The notes under the pieces were generated by a model, which saw nothing but the letters and a program-made list of their open reading frames with translations, ran no database searches and had not been told where the DNA came from. The position numbers and the translations under genes are program-made. Shown here one piece after another: positions 34,126 to 45,056 of a stretch of 64,000 bases of DNA (position 1 is its first letter; every line of letters starts with the position of its first letter). The stretch is from Ampelocalamus luodianensis (lineage: Eukaryota > Streptophyta > Magnoliopsida > Poales > Poaceae). Where the stretch lies: NCBI GenBank assembly GCA_036346255.1, contig CM070634.1, forward strand, positions 87,051,020 through 87,115,019. The letters are read 5' to 3'.

Positions 34126-36085
34126 CTTTTTTTTTTTTTGAATGAAACCGGCAAGAGGACTGCCCGTTATATTAATAGAGAAGTGACGGAACAAGAGCCT
34201 CGAAGTACAAGAGATTAAAAAAAAGACCTTAATTACTGAGAAAAAAAAAGGCTCCAAACACTTGACCCGTTAGGAACCAAGTTCTTCCATCCTCTTTAAT
34301 CTTAGCTAGGAGATCTAAAGGCGCGGTGGCTCTGTTGTTAAAGATTATGGTGTTTCGTTCCTTCCAGATTTCCCAGATGGTAAGGATCAGGATCGTTCTT
34401 CTGACTTTCCTAAGGGAGCCTTTCTTCTCCGCTACGAAGGACCACCAGTCCAACAAATTTGTGAAAGGGGGCCAGAGTGATAGTTGTAGACAATCCGTTT
34501 CCAACCATTCTGCCATTAGCCTCCATATTCTTCCGGAGAAGCGACACTGGGCGAAGAGATGAATGGCCGATTCTGTGGTGTGTCTGCAGAGGGGGCAGTA
34601 TCTCTGATTGGGCCATCCCCTATCTTCCAGTCTGTCTGAGGTCCAGAGCTTGTTTTGTACTGCCAGCCAAGCGAAGATTTTGCACTTTTGGGGGGCTTTT
34701 GTTTTCCAAATTATTGCTTTGAAGTTTGTCTCAATGGACCCCAGGAAATGTAGGTTGTAGGCGGATCTTGACGAGTAGATTCCATTTGTTGTTTGTTTCC
34801 AAATTATCTCGTCTTGGGTGCCTTGTGTCAAGTGGATTTGGTTGGTTTTGGTCCGAGTCCTATGAATTGTTGGATGTGGTGGATTGACAATCCCCTCGTC
34901 AAGTTTATGTCCTGCACCCACCGCCCGTTTTGCAATGCCGAGGCCATGGTCTGGTTTTTCCGCTTTGAGATTTCGAAAATCTTGAGGGCTAGATCTTTAG
35001 GTGCCTCTCCATCTAGCCAGGCCGAGTACCAGAATTTTGCGGACATGCCATCCCCCAGTGTGATCCTAGTTGCCGCCGCAAAGAGATTTCTATCCGAGTC
35101 GTCGCAGGGGATTTCCGTTCCGACCTAAGGTTTGTACTGACTCTTCCACTCCTACCAGAGCCAATGCAGTCTGATTGCCGAAGAGAATTGCGAAAGGCTA
35201 AGGAATCCTAGGCCGCCTAGGTGGGTTGGACGACACACTCTGCCCCAGTTAATTTTGCACTTAGCACCCGAGATAGTCTCGTGTTCGGCCCAAAGGAAAC
35301 GACGCCTGATTTTGTCGATGGCACGAAGGATCTCCTTGGGGGTCTTGAAAACCGTGAGGTAGTAAATTGGGACCGAGGTTAGCACTGATTTCACCAGTGT
35401 AGCCCTCCCTGCTGGTGATAGGTGGCACCCCTGCCAGCCCGTTAGCCTCCCCGCCACTTTGTCGAGGAGCGGTTGGTAATCCACTTTACGAAGCCTTCTG
35501 TAGGTGAGCGGCAGACCAAGGTATTTGATCGGAAAGTTGATCGGATTGCTGGGCAGTCTTGTAGGACCGTGTCAAGGTCTAAGTGATCACAGCTGATAGG
35601 GAGCACTGTGCTTTTTTGGAAGTTGGTATGTAGTCCGATTACATTTCCAAAGTTGAGGGGGATCTGAGTGGTTATGTGGATTTCGCTTGTACTTGGGTTG
35701 ATGAAGATTGCCGCATCATCCGCATAGATGGAGGTTCTAAGTCCGGCGAAGCGGTCACGCGAATGTGCAAGGAAACCCAAGTATGTTGCTGCCTCTAGGA
35801 GACCTTGGATGGGGTCGATGGCCAAAATGAAGAGGAAGGGGGAGAGGGGTCACCTTGCCGCAGCCCCCTCCCATGGAAGATGGCGTTACCCGGGATGCCG
35901 TTGAGGACTTTAGACGAGGTGGATCTCAAGAGGGCTGCCACCCAGTTTGTCCATCGAAGGGGGAACCCTCTTTTGTGCAAAAGGTCCAAAAGGTAGTACC
36001 AACGGACCGTATCGAAGGCCTTTGCAATATCTAGTTTTAGGAAGAGCGAGGGGATTTTGGAGCGGTGGAGTCTTCCTATCATATA
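34126..36085 (-). mobile_element. LINE (L1-type), 5'-truncated, third copy
   Basis: From high to low coordinates the minus strand encodes FLKLDIAKAFDTVRW...GLRQGDPSPP (reverse transcriptase, 36082-35795), SIYADDAAIFI with the YADD catalytic box (35825-35442), GWQGCHLSPAGRATLVKSVL...RRFLWAEHE...GGLGFLSL (35484-35152) and the zinc-binding domain WKTKAPQKCKIFAWL...CPLCRHTTESAIHLF (34921-34229). It ends in poly-A (poly-T at 34126-34139 on +). Frameshifts separate the parts, so it is dead. The 5' end coincides with the hAT insertion, and no reverse transcriptase coding continues on the far side of the hAT. Confidence 0.85.
36078..36085. repeat. hAT target-site duplication (left), ATCATATA
   Basis: ATCATATA lies immediately outside both ends of the element (36078-36085 and 37390-37397). 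This exact 8-bp duplication is diagnostic for hAT transposases. Confidence 0.9.
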
Positions 36086-36511
36086 CAGGGGTGGATCTAG
36101 CAGGGGTGCCGGGTATGCACCGGCACCCCCAAAAATTGGAAGAACATGGGATCAGTTCATCACTCATCAGACACCAGTTCTTCACTAGTTCGCTCAATCC
36201 TCTTCAGACCTCAGTGGATGGGTTGTGTTTCTGTCTGAAAGCCTAGCCCAGCCAATCCAAGACCCACAGCCAGTCGTTTTTCCGAATACACCACTGAGAC
36301 ACTGACCACTCCCACTCCAAATTCAATCCTCTCGTCTCCTCCCGGCTCAGCGGCTCCCCAACCCTAATCTCTCCCCTCAATCCTCACTCCCCAGACCCCC
36401 GTCCCCAATTCCCCAACGGCCAACGCGTCGCGATGACCAGGGAAGCAGGCGGCACGACGTGGGAGCAGGCGGCCGGCGACGCGGGAGGAGGACGGTAGCG
36501 CGGGCCGCGGT

Positions 36512-36530
36512 GCGCGCGCGCGCGCGCGCG
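36512..36530. repeat. (CG)n tract inside the hAT
   Basis: A run of about nine GC/CG dinucleotides within the GC-rich cargo of the hAT. Confidence 0.9.
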
Positions 36531-36894
36531 GCGGCGCACGGCGCGCCAACGCGTGATCCGAGCAGGCGAGGAGACCGGCGGCGCAACACGGGGCGGCGGG
36601 AGGGCGGCCGCGCGGGACTGGGGAGCCGGGACGCCAGGACTGGGCCGGTGACCGGTGCTGGTGGCCTAGTGCCTGCCAGCCTGGTGATTTGCCGATTTGG
36701 TCAAGCAGCCAAGCAGGTGTCCAGCTGAGGTGAGTAATCGGCATTCCATAGCTTGTACAATAAACAGAATTGCACTTTGATCTAAAAAGTCGAAGTTACA
36801 AGAACCTAGATATCACTCTGAGCACAAGCATCGTCAGTGTATACACTGGCACAATTTAATTGCATTTGTAGGCGCTTGGCAGTCTATCACTGGG

Positions 36895-37046
36895 GGCCTG
36901 AAAACAGACACATGAGCGTTGGGTAACCTGCTGTCAATTTTGCTCTGAACCATCTGAATGTAAGATATGTGGTCTTTCTTCCGAGCGTAATCCTCTGGAG
37001 TGAAGCCAGTAGCATCACGAGCATTTTTCCACGCTTTGATTCCCAG
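36895..37046 (-). pseudogene. Captured SPL (SBP-box) C-terminal ankyrin-region exon
   Basis: On the minus strand, after an acceptor TGTCACAG at 37047, the frame reads LGIKAWKNARDATGFTPED, YARKKDHISYIQMVQSKID and SRLPNAHVSV. This matches the C-terminal ankyrin-repeat region of the large SQUAMOSA-promoter-binding-like proteins (AtSPL1/12-type) as I know that family. The SBP DNA-binding domain is absent. After AHVSV the similarity ends and the frame runs on to a stop. Being inside a hAT with the splice acceptor kept, it is a DNA-level captured fragment and not a gene. Confidence 0.78.
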
Positions 37047-37397
37047 CTGTGACATTTAGGCAGAGTTCAAAAACAAAACACAAAGGCAGAAAAATTGCAG
37101 GTAGAAGCCAATAGTAACCATAGTTTCCTTGTTCACGACAAATTGTCAAATTCCCAAAGTAAATGAAAAGGTTGAAGGTAAACCATCTTTGATCCAACAC
37201 TTCACGTAGAACTCTGATGTGACACAATATACCTCTCTCCAAGATCTACTCAACACTCACAAAACGGTTATCTAATCTTCAGGACTTGATTACCACACAA
37301 ACTAAGTTTTGACAAAATCATTGTACAAACTATAGAATTGTGAACGTGAAGTGTGCACCCCCATCATCTAATTTCTAGATCCGCCACTGATCATATA

Positions 37398-37883
37398 TCA
37401 TACAGATTAATAGCATATATGTTATTAAGCATCTTTACTATGATTCAAGAGCAGACTAACATCTTTGCAAATCAATTTACTCCATTAAACATACTTTAGA
37501 AACTTGCTAATGCTATATTAAGATGGAACACAACAGACAGCATTGTTAGTGACTACAGCAGTCTGATCATAATTTCTAAATCATCTGGCTTGTTAGCTTG
37601 TTATAATACATTGAACGTGATTTTACTACACACAGTAAACATTGGGCGTGAAATTACTTTGGCCTGAAGGCTCAGAAACGCAAAAGATGTGATTAAAAAA
37701 TCATAAACAAAGTGGATTGCATGGATTTGGAAGCTTGATTAGATGAACAAACGAAGAATATCTACAAACACTTGATCACCATTCTCTTTTGCAACACCTA
37801 AAAGATCAGATAAGCGTTGGAAAGGAACGAAAGAAACCAAGCAAAGGCACCTGATTTCTATTATCCATACTTGTCATCCAACC
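37398..37883. other. 3' flank of the carrier locus
   Basis: AT-rich sequence between the hAT duplication and the stop codon of the carrier pseudogene. It may include the old 3' UTR. No other feature was seen. Confidence 0.5.
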
Positions 37884-38979
37884 TCAGGCAAGGCCGCTCT
37901 CCTGCCCCTTCGCCGAGAGCCGCTTGAGGAGCTCGTACGTGGTGATCATGGTAGTGGCAGACAGGGACATGGACGCCCACCTCGGGCCAAGCCCCCTGTA
38001 ACACGCGCCCCACCCGCCTTCCTTGATCAGACTCCGCACCGTCCTCCCCACGGTGATCGGCTCGCCGGCGCCGTCCATGACCTGCATCCTGGTCTTTATG
38101 GTGTCCAGCGGCATGGTGACAAGCGCCGCGGCGCTGCCTGCCATCGCGGCACTCACTCCCTGCACCACCATGACAGTCTTGCAATCCGGCTGCAACGAGA
38201 CGTCCCCATCGAAATCATCGATGTCTTGAACACCAACACCGTACTGGCACAAGTAACAGCCGATTCCGCTCCAGATTATCTTCTGCGACAGTGAGTAGGT
38301 TGCCCACCACAAGGCATTGGAGGGGGCGTAGGTTAGGATGGACATACCGAAGCCGCGGTACAGGCCACGGAGGCCGTCGGAGGCTACGATCTTGCGGAAG
38401 GCGTCGAGGCCGCCTCGGTAGCGGGAGGCGGGGCAGGGATTGCCCTGCATCATGAGGCGCTGGCTGATGACGTCCACGGGGGTCCACACGACCTGCGCGG
38501 CGACGGCGGCGGCGAGGCCCGCGGCGGCTCCCGCGGCCGCGGACGCGGCAGGCTCGGGCGCGCCGAGGCCGAGCGCCGCCGGGCCGACAGCGGAGCGCGT
38601 GGCCTCGAGCGCGCCCGTGTAGAGCGCGCGCGCAGGGACGGTACCAGCGAGGGAGGTGGCGAAGCCGCGGTAGAAGGCGAGGGCCCCCTCCCGCCGCAGG
38701 ATGGCGGTGGCCGCGGCGGCGGCGGAGGGAGGGAGCCCGCGTGCGCCGGGGGCGGCGCCGGAGCGACCTGGAGGCGCGTCTTGAGGACGACGGCCGGGTA
38801 GAGCGCGGCGGAGACGGCGGAGAAGAGTCCGGCGCCGAGGACGAAGAAGCGCGACTTATCGAGCCGCTCCCAGTCGATGTCCGCCGGGACCTGCAGCTCC
38901 TGGGAGCTACCTTCTTTCTCCGCCGCCGCGTCCAGCGGCGGCGGAGGCGCCTGCCGGCGATCTATGGCCTCTCCTCCAT
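37884..38979 (-). pseudogene. Mitochondrial carrier family (SLC25A44-like), frameshifted
   Basis: Three mitochondrial-carrier repeats are visible, with signatures PAVVLKTR, PVDVISQR and PLDTIKTR, plus YRGFGMSILTYAPSNALWW in repeat 2. This places it in the plant group annotated as SLC25A44-like. Family members are six-helix inner-membrane solute exchangers. The substrate is not known from sequence. The C-terminal two thirds, from about 38735 to TGA at 37884, are open. The N-terminal part (WERLDKSRFFVLGAGLFSAV...LKTRLQVA) is in another frame. The reading shifts by one base in the CCCTCC-rich stretch near 38725-38740. That N-terminal frame also has no ATG back to its stop at 39029. An ATG at 38979 is out of frame and ends after five codons. 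Two independent lesions suggest a pseudogene, but base-call errors in GC-rich repeats are a real alternative. There are no introns. Confidence 0.8.
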
Positions 38980-39529
38980 GACGGCTCGCCGGAGGGAGCA
39001 GTACGTGTCGAGGAGGCTTCCTTGCGTATCACACGGCCACTGGGGAAATGCACGCGCCTCTGAGCAGTGGAACCATCCCCTCGGCAACCGGTGGTGGCGG
39101 CTAGGGTTTTGGGTGGGGCAGGAGAAGTGTGAAATAAAAGCCGGGAAGGGAGGAAGCGAAGCAAAGCGGTGGGAAGAAGGAAGCGAAGCGAAGCTGCGAA
39201 GGGTGTGGAATGCCGTCCGGCGTGGCGCGCTCTGATTAATGGCCTGGACCTGGACCTGGACCTGGACTCGGACCTGGACTCTGGACTCTGGACTTCAGGA
39301 CAAGCAGCTCTAGCGGTGGCCCGGCACGGTCCATTCCGGCCCGCGTAGAAATCGGGTCGTGCTGGACTGGCTCAAGTGTTGGATGGCGGTCTAGGCACGG
39401 TTTGAACGGCAATCGTACCGTGTCAAGTCCATTTGGCCCATCAAGCCTTGTACGACCCATTTAGCCCGAAGAACTAATAAAAATCAAGAAAAAATAAAAA
39501 AATCAGAAAAAATGTGTAGTATTCATAAA
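38980..39529. other. Upstream flank of carrier locus, with CCTGGA hexamer repeat
   Basis: Most of this is promoter-side sequence for the carrier. 39241-39297 contains a short run of GGACCT/GGACTC-type hexamers. No further gene was found. Confidence 0.55.
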
Positions 39530-39773
39530 TACATATGAAAGTTATAAAAAATATGAAAGAGCTTTATTAATATTGAAATGGTCGTCTCGTTAAAACCTTT
39601 GCCAACTAAAAACTCAATACGAGAAAACTTTGACAAAGAAAAAAGAGTACAGCCTATAGCTCTACATACACCCTTGTTCTACGTGTCGTTGTCTAGGTAT
39701 AGATTTTCAAACACCTTCGATAACTCTGGATTTTCCACAGAGTGTTGTGTTCGCGAATCAGCTTATTCCCAGT
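39530..39773 (-). mobile_element. Copia 3' fragment
   Basis: The stretch 'gtctcgttaaaacctttgcc...gagaaaactttgacaaag...aaagagtacag' parallels 48955-49075 inside the copia element further right. It is therefore a remnant of a related copia 3' region. No coding is left. Confidence 0.5.
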
Positions 39774-40985
39774 TGTAGGATCAAGTATAACCGACTAGAG
39801 GGGTGAATAGGAGGTTTTAAAACTTTTCAATTAATTAACAATTTTAAACAAGATTATCTTAACAAATCTTCCTAGCACAAATATAGTAAAGGAACTACTA
39901 TGCTATTTAAGACAATTATGAGCTTATGTCTATACTAGATATAATTCTAGCTAAGCAATTCTACACAAGTAAATTGTTAGAAATATAAATACGGAATAAT
40001 AATGACAAGAGAAAACCACAGTGAAGAGAAAGATGTTTTCACGTGGTATCGAAGTCTTGCTAGTCTTCACTAGTCCACGTTGAGGAAACTTGAACGGATC
40101 AAGTCAGCGCCACGAATAAAGCTTTAACCATCGATCACTATTGTCGCTCTTCCTCCTCTCCGGAGATAGTAAGCACGCAACCACTTCACAATCCGTTGCT
40201 GGGACTCTTCACAATCTCTTTTGAAGAGCTCATCGCGTAAACTTCTTCTAAACCTGTCTAGGTGCCTGCAAGCACTAAGAGTAATAAACCAAGTGTTTGC
40301 TTGAGAAAAATCAAATACCAATAAGATCAACTAATGATGCAATGCACTTGAATGCTCTCAACTACTCCAAAATGATAATTCAAAGCAAATGAGTAGTAGA
40401 GTGTGTCTAAGAGCTCAAGAGGTATTCAATGAGAGTGAATATGCTCAAAAGTCATTGGCTTGGTGCTGGTGGGGGTGTATTTATAGCCCTTACTAACAAA
40501 ACTAGCCGTTTGAATCAAACTCCTGAAAAATCAGGATTTGCGGTAATACCGCCGTTGAAACCCGGTACTACAGCTCGACATGATTAACGATCGAAATCGT
40601 AGCATTTAATGCTCTGAACTAGCCGTTAAGGAAAAAGTTGTGGTACTACCGCTAACTACAAATCGGTATTACCACACCTCTCGACTAGATCGGTACTACT
40701 GATTTCCAGATGATCAAAATCTCAAGAAAAAACACATTATCTAGAAATAATGTACCGCTATGTAAAAACCAGTACTACCGCAGTCATACCGATTTTCAAG
40801 AGAGATCAAAACTCTCAAAAACATACTCTCTGTAAAATACATACAGCCAACTAGATTTCAGTACTACCAAATTGCGGTAATACCACTCATTACTGCGGTC
40901 ATACCGATTTTAGAATTCAAGAAAACTCCCAAAAACATGTTTTCTAAAAAATACATACCACTAACTAAATTTCGCTACTACCGAC
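39774..40985 (-). mobile_element. SIRE/Maximus-like LTR fragment, reverse orientation
   Basis: Read in reverse it ends CCCCTCTAGTCGGTTATACTTGATCCTACA-like at 39774, the same end as the 3.28-kb solo LTR. It carries many CGGTAATACCGC and CGGTACTACCG motifs (about 40540-40980). Its other end is lost where gypsy-type LTR sequence begins near 40986. No target duplication was found. Confidence 0.65.
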
Positions 40986-41171
40986 TTCTCGTTGGGATCT
41001 CCTTCGCACCCTCGGCGGTCGACACGTTTGACCGAATGTGCCACAAGTTTAATGTCCAATCTCGTATCGACGATAATATTCAATGATGTAACTGTGTGTA
41101 TCCGCTACTGATCTAAAGACTGGTGTTGATATACACAGAAGGTTCTGAATTGCTAATCCGGTCCCGACAGT
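40986..41171 (+). mobile_element. Gypsy-type LTR 3' end fragment
   Basis: It ends CCGGTCCCGACA, with 'gatatacacagaaggttct' before it, matching the reverse-orientation LTR end at 15296 ('atacacagagggttcc...gggtcccgaca'). The two are diverged copies of one family. Confidence 0.5.
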
Positions 41172-43060
41172 TTCTCAGCCGTCGTCACTACGCGAACCAC
41201 GCGAAGGTTTCACCACCGCCGCTGCCTCCAAGATGAGTTGTTGGCGGCGGCTTGTCGCTACTGCCGTGGAAACGGTTTCACCGTCGTCGCTGCCCCAAGA
41301 TGAACAACTGTTGTTTCCGATCAAATGGACTTCGATCTCTAGCATTGGAGGTGATGCCTTCGCCGAAATGCCACCACCAAAGATGTGTCGGTGTTTAATA
41401 AAATCGGATAAAAGAAGAGATTATGAGGTCATTACGGGCATATGGGAGTTACTGTGGGCAAGATGTACCAATGGTACACTGTAACATCGCCATGGGCATC
41501 AATGTTCTTCATGGATTAAGCTATAGATGCAATGGGGCCAAGTGGTCCGACTAGACACCGTGTCGTAGGCTCGTAGCTGCTTTCCAGGGATGGTACGAAA
41601 CTAGTGTCTTTTGGGCCAATTGTACAGTTGGACACTCGATAGCCCATGAATCCATGGTACAACTCAATTTTATCCAAATACCCTACTAATTTCTTCATAT
41701 CAAGCCTGAATTTAGAGATGTCTATATCCAGTATAGTCCAATTCACTGAGTCCTAAGAAATAACAGGCCCAATTAATCCACGGACTATCCTATCCACGAC
41801 AACTAGGATTCTATGCCATTAACCATTAGTCTTTTATACAGAATATCGCACACGCATTGGTGAGGATCATCCGACGTGCAGCTGCCAATGGCGCCCTTGA
41901 CATGCGGGTACTTCCCTGCGAAATGCGCATCAGAGTCAGTCATAATACTTCTGTTCGCACGTGCCGTCACCCGGGATGCCTATTTCGACGAAGGCGTCGC
42001 ACTGGTATGGGTATTTGGAGGAGCCCTAGACCGCCACGGCGCCGCCTCCCTCGCAGTTGCACGATTAGAACAAGAGGAGGCAAAGATCCTGTAAGAAAGT
42101 GAAAACTAGGAGAAATTTGTAAGCAACATATGTGCAAAAAGGAGGAAAAATTTAAGCACAGTGCGAGGAGGAGAGCACAGGAAGCAAGCGATACGTCGCG
42201 GAAAGGGATCCTCTGCATTGATGTATTAAATGAAGAGGGTCTACAGTGCAGTGGCGTTAGGAGCGATCTCCACCATTCGATTAAAAATCAAATGCCAGAT
42301 CAGTCACTACACTTCTTTGTTACGGTATCGATCGCACTGTTGCTACAGTTCTGCATTTCACTACAAAACACTATTTGCCTGCTTACAACATTGTTCGCAC
42401 AGTGTGCCTCTGCGTTAATGCAGAGATCCAAATCCCTCTGGTCGCCATGTTGCCGCCGCTGACGCCACTGTTTCTGCAATCCAACCAAGGGAATTCCTGT
42501 TGGGGTTTTAATTAGTTTACCTCTCTTGTACAAGTGTTTGCAATATATACACATGGAAACATACGAATTTGTTGTATATACTATATTGATTATTTCCATG
42601 CATATAAATTCGATGAAGGAAAATATTGATTCAAACCATGAGTAGTTCGATGAAGGCCGTACTGAATAAAATGAGCTTGATTCTTTCCTTCTTCTTTTTT
42701 ATTGATTCCAACTAATGTCAAAGGATATGAAATGGAAAGAACCAATTCTAAATATGACCTCGCCATCGTAAATAACAGCCATTGGATCAAACTAAACCAA
42801 TGGCTCTTAACGAAAGCGGTGTATTTAAAAGAAATCCATATATAAGAGTTAAATGTGTGAAGTTAATGATTGCATATCACGTGATCGCTTGGCATGATCG
42901 AGTTTCGTAGAAATGGTAGTGGTGCTTGACATTTATTGGTGATCAAGCAAAAGGTTGGTGGACATCAATGACACCAGAGATTGACCGACAGGACAGCACG
43001 ACTATTAATCCCTGCAGTTCTTTGTGTATGGACTCCACCGTGAGTTTTATATGCAATAAG
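41172..43060. other. Intergenic, no supported gene
   Basis: Several frames of 60-110 codons occur on both strands (for example 41233-41484 and 42130-42462), but none has a known domain, good start context or splice partners. I treat them as chance. Confidence 0.5.
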
Positions 43061-43062
43061 TA

Positions 43063-43318
43063 CTCCTCTGGACCCCAGCGAATGAAAAGTAACTTCTAGA
43101 ATACTCATGTCACAAATTTGGACATCGATATGGTGTCTAAAATACAATTTTAATCACTAAATTATTATTATAATATATTTATAAAATCTAATAAATTATA
43201 CTTTTATAAAAATTATTTTCAAACAAACATATATATACTATTTCCATGTGTTGAATCCAAATATTGAAAGATATATCGATACCTAAAGTCTAGAAAGTTT
43301 GACTATATACCGAAGGAG
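43063..43318. mobile_element. Stowaway-like MITE, 256 bp, degenerate
   Basis: The ends CTCCTCTGG (left) and CTCCTTCGG (right, reversed) are each flanked by TA, with an AT-rich interior containing GTCTAGAAAGTTTGACTATA. This fits the grass 'CTCCCTCCG' Stowaway type, although only 7 of 9 terminal bases match. Confidence 0.6.
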
Positions 43319-43966
43319 TATTGAAAAGGTCTTCTAAACATAACTTTGATTATTGTAATATATTTTAAATATCTATTAAAATATTAAATTATGATAAGTA
43401 TATTTAAAGATAAATATTCATATATAGTGTTGGTCAAGGCTAAAATACTTTGACCGCACGCATTTCAACTGAAGGGGCTTGTATTAATGATATCGAATTT
43501 ACTCATTTTTAGTTTTTTTATTAAAAAAAACTAGCCGATTGGTGTGCACAATTGCGCAGTGTAGTACAGTATCGTATAACATATAAAATTTCTATGCGGA
43601 TTCTGAATGTTGAAATTCCTATTTCGCAAACTAAATACATTATGTGATATTTGATTTCATACTTAATTAGCGCAATTTATTTTGAGACTTCTCACCGCCT
43701 ACATGAAAGGGAGTATTAGGAGGTGGGATACAATAACAAATTTACACACTCTCAACCTTTGAATTATAGGCAGTGCTACTATATATATTTTTTAAATCAA
43801 TATATCTCTAAGCCAACTATAAAATATAACACTTTAAAATTAGGGTCCACCAAATTAATGGGTAGATATTTTTTTGTTGTGAGAATTATTTCAAATTCTT
43901 ATATCTCTAAGGCAACTTTCAAATTTAAGTCTTTAAAATTAAGGTCCATAAAATTAAGGGTTATAT
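43319..43966. other. AT-rich intergenic sequence
   Basis: Very AT-rich, with a further 'tttgacc'-type stretch at about 43430-43460 that resembles Stowaway interiors. No gene is visible. Confidence 0.5.
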
Positions 43967-45056
43967 GAATAAGTATACTTTACTCCCTTGAATCATGGTC
44001 CGAGTCCAAAAAAACACCTTCAACTACAAAACCGTCTACTTTACACCCCTCAATTATTGAAACCGGAGCAAATCACCCATTTTCCCTAAACCACCCCGGT
44101 TTTGGATGACGTGACGTCCACATGTATATGTTCCGCTGATGTGGAGTCATGACGTGTATGCTCAGGTCCACGAACACCGCCGCGTCCTCCGTTGGCTTGC
44201 TGCACCGCCGATCCGCCCCCAACGATGCCACGAACAACGTCACCATTGAGGAAACCAAGCCACGGGGGAGCCCGAACATCAGTTCATCACATCACATAGC
44301 ACTGGTGTGCCATCCATAGCAGTATCTCTCAGTTCATCACATCACAGAGCAATAGGGAGAGGAGTAGAGGGAGAGATTAAGGTGAGGATGCACCTCAGTA
44401 GCAAACCGAGCCGGGGCCAGAAGGAGCCGGAGGAGGCGGCAGGCCGGGCCAAGGCGCTGGCGGCCGGAGGCGAATGTAGGCAGGAGGAGCGGCAAGCCGA
44501 AGGCGGCGCTGGATCGACGGCCGGGCACGGCAAGCAGCGGCCGGGCTAGAGGGAGCCGAAGCCGGGTGCACAAGGGCCAACCTGACGTGAGCTAGGGCGA
44601 CGACGCATGAGCTGGTGCGGGTGGTGGCACTGGCGTGCTGACGGCCAGGGAACCGGGCCGAAGGCAAGCAAAGAGGAGGCGGGCCAGGGCCGAGCTACGG
44701 GGAAGTCGGGGAGGCACGTGTGGACGCGGGTAGGAGCCAAAGCCGGCGAGCAGCACAGGCTGAACCAGGAGGCGACCAGGCGAAGAGGCGGCGGCGCCAA
44801 GAGAGAGTGGAGAGGAAGAGAGATTTGGGGAGGAATCAAGCTCTCTCTCTCTCTCTCTCTCTTATCTGTATTTGGCGTCTGACAAGTGGGCCCGAGTTAA
44901 TGGAAGATGCCACGTAGGCGAAAAACACCTAGTTTTGACCCGAGGGGGTTGGGTGAGCTGGCATTGGTAGTTCGAGAGTGTAAACCAAACGGTTTTAGAG
45001 TTCAAGGGATATTTTGGACTCTCGCCAAAGTTCAGGAGTGTAATATGGACTTATTC
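43967..45056. mobile_element. Mutator-like element with GC-rich cargo
   Basis: The left end GAATAAGTATACTTTACTCC aligns with the reversed right end GAATAAGTCCATATTACACTCC. The similarity continues for roughly 100 bases through GAGTCCAAAA, then ACTnnAAAACCGT, then TTTACACnCTC. This is typical of grass MULE termini. The 9-bp flanks do not match, so the ends are tentative. The interior (about 44150-44835) is GC-rich with a (CT)n tract and looks like a gene 5' region read on the minus strand. No identifiable protein is present. Confidence 0.5.
44841..44862. repeat. (CT)n microsatellite
   Basis: Eleven CT units at the edge of the GC-rich cargo. Read on minus it is a GA run next to sequence of 5'-UTR-like composition. 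Confidence 0.95.

Larger units (their letters stand above)
36086..37389. mobile_element. Non-autonomous hAT element, 1304 bp, with gene cargo
   Basis: The terminal inverted repeats are CAGGGGTGGATCTAG (left) and CAGTGGCGGATCTAG (right, reversed), with 13 of 15 matching. The subterminal regions also share a GGGTGC stretch, and the 8-bp duplications are perfect. No transposase is encoded. The interior contains a GC-rich block (36370-36725) with a CG run and an AG|GTGAGT donor-like site near 36729, plus an SPL exon on the minus strand. A 5'-UTR-like CT-rich stretch at about 36300-36400 suggests that more than one source was captured. Confidence 0.88.

Noticed and set aside
42130..42462. 110-codon plus-strand frame
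   Set aside because: No known motif or promoter, and a competing frame lies on the other strand.
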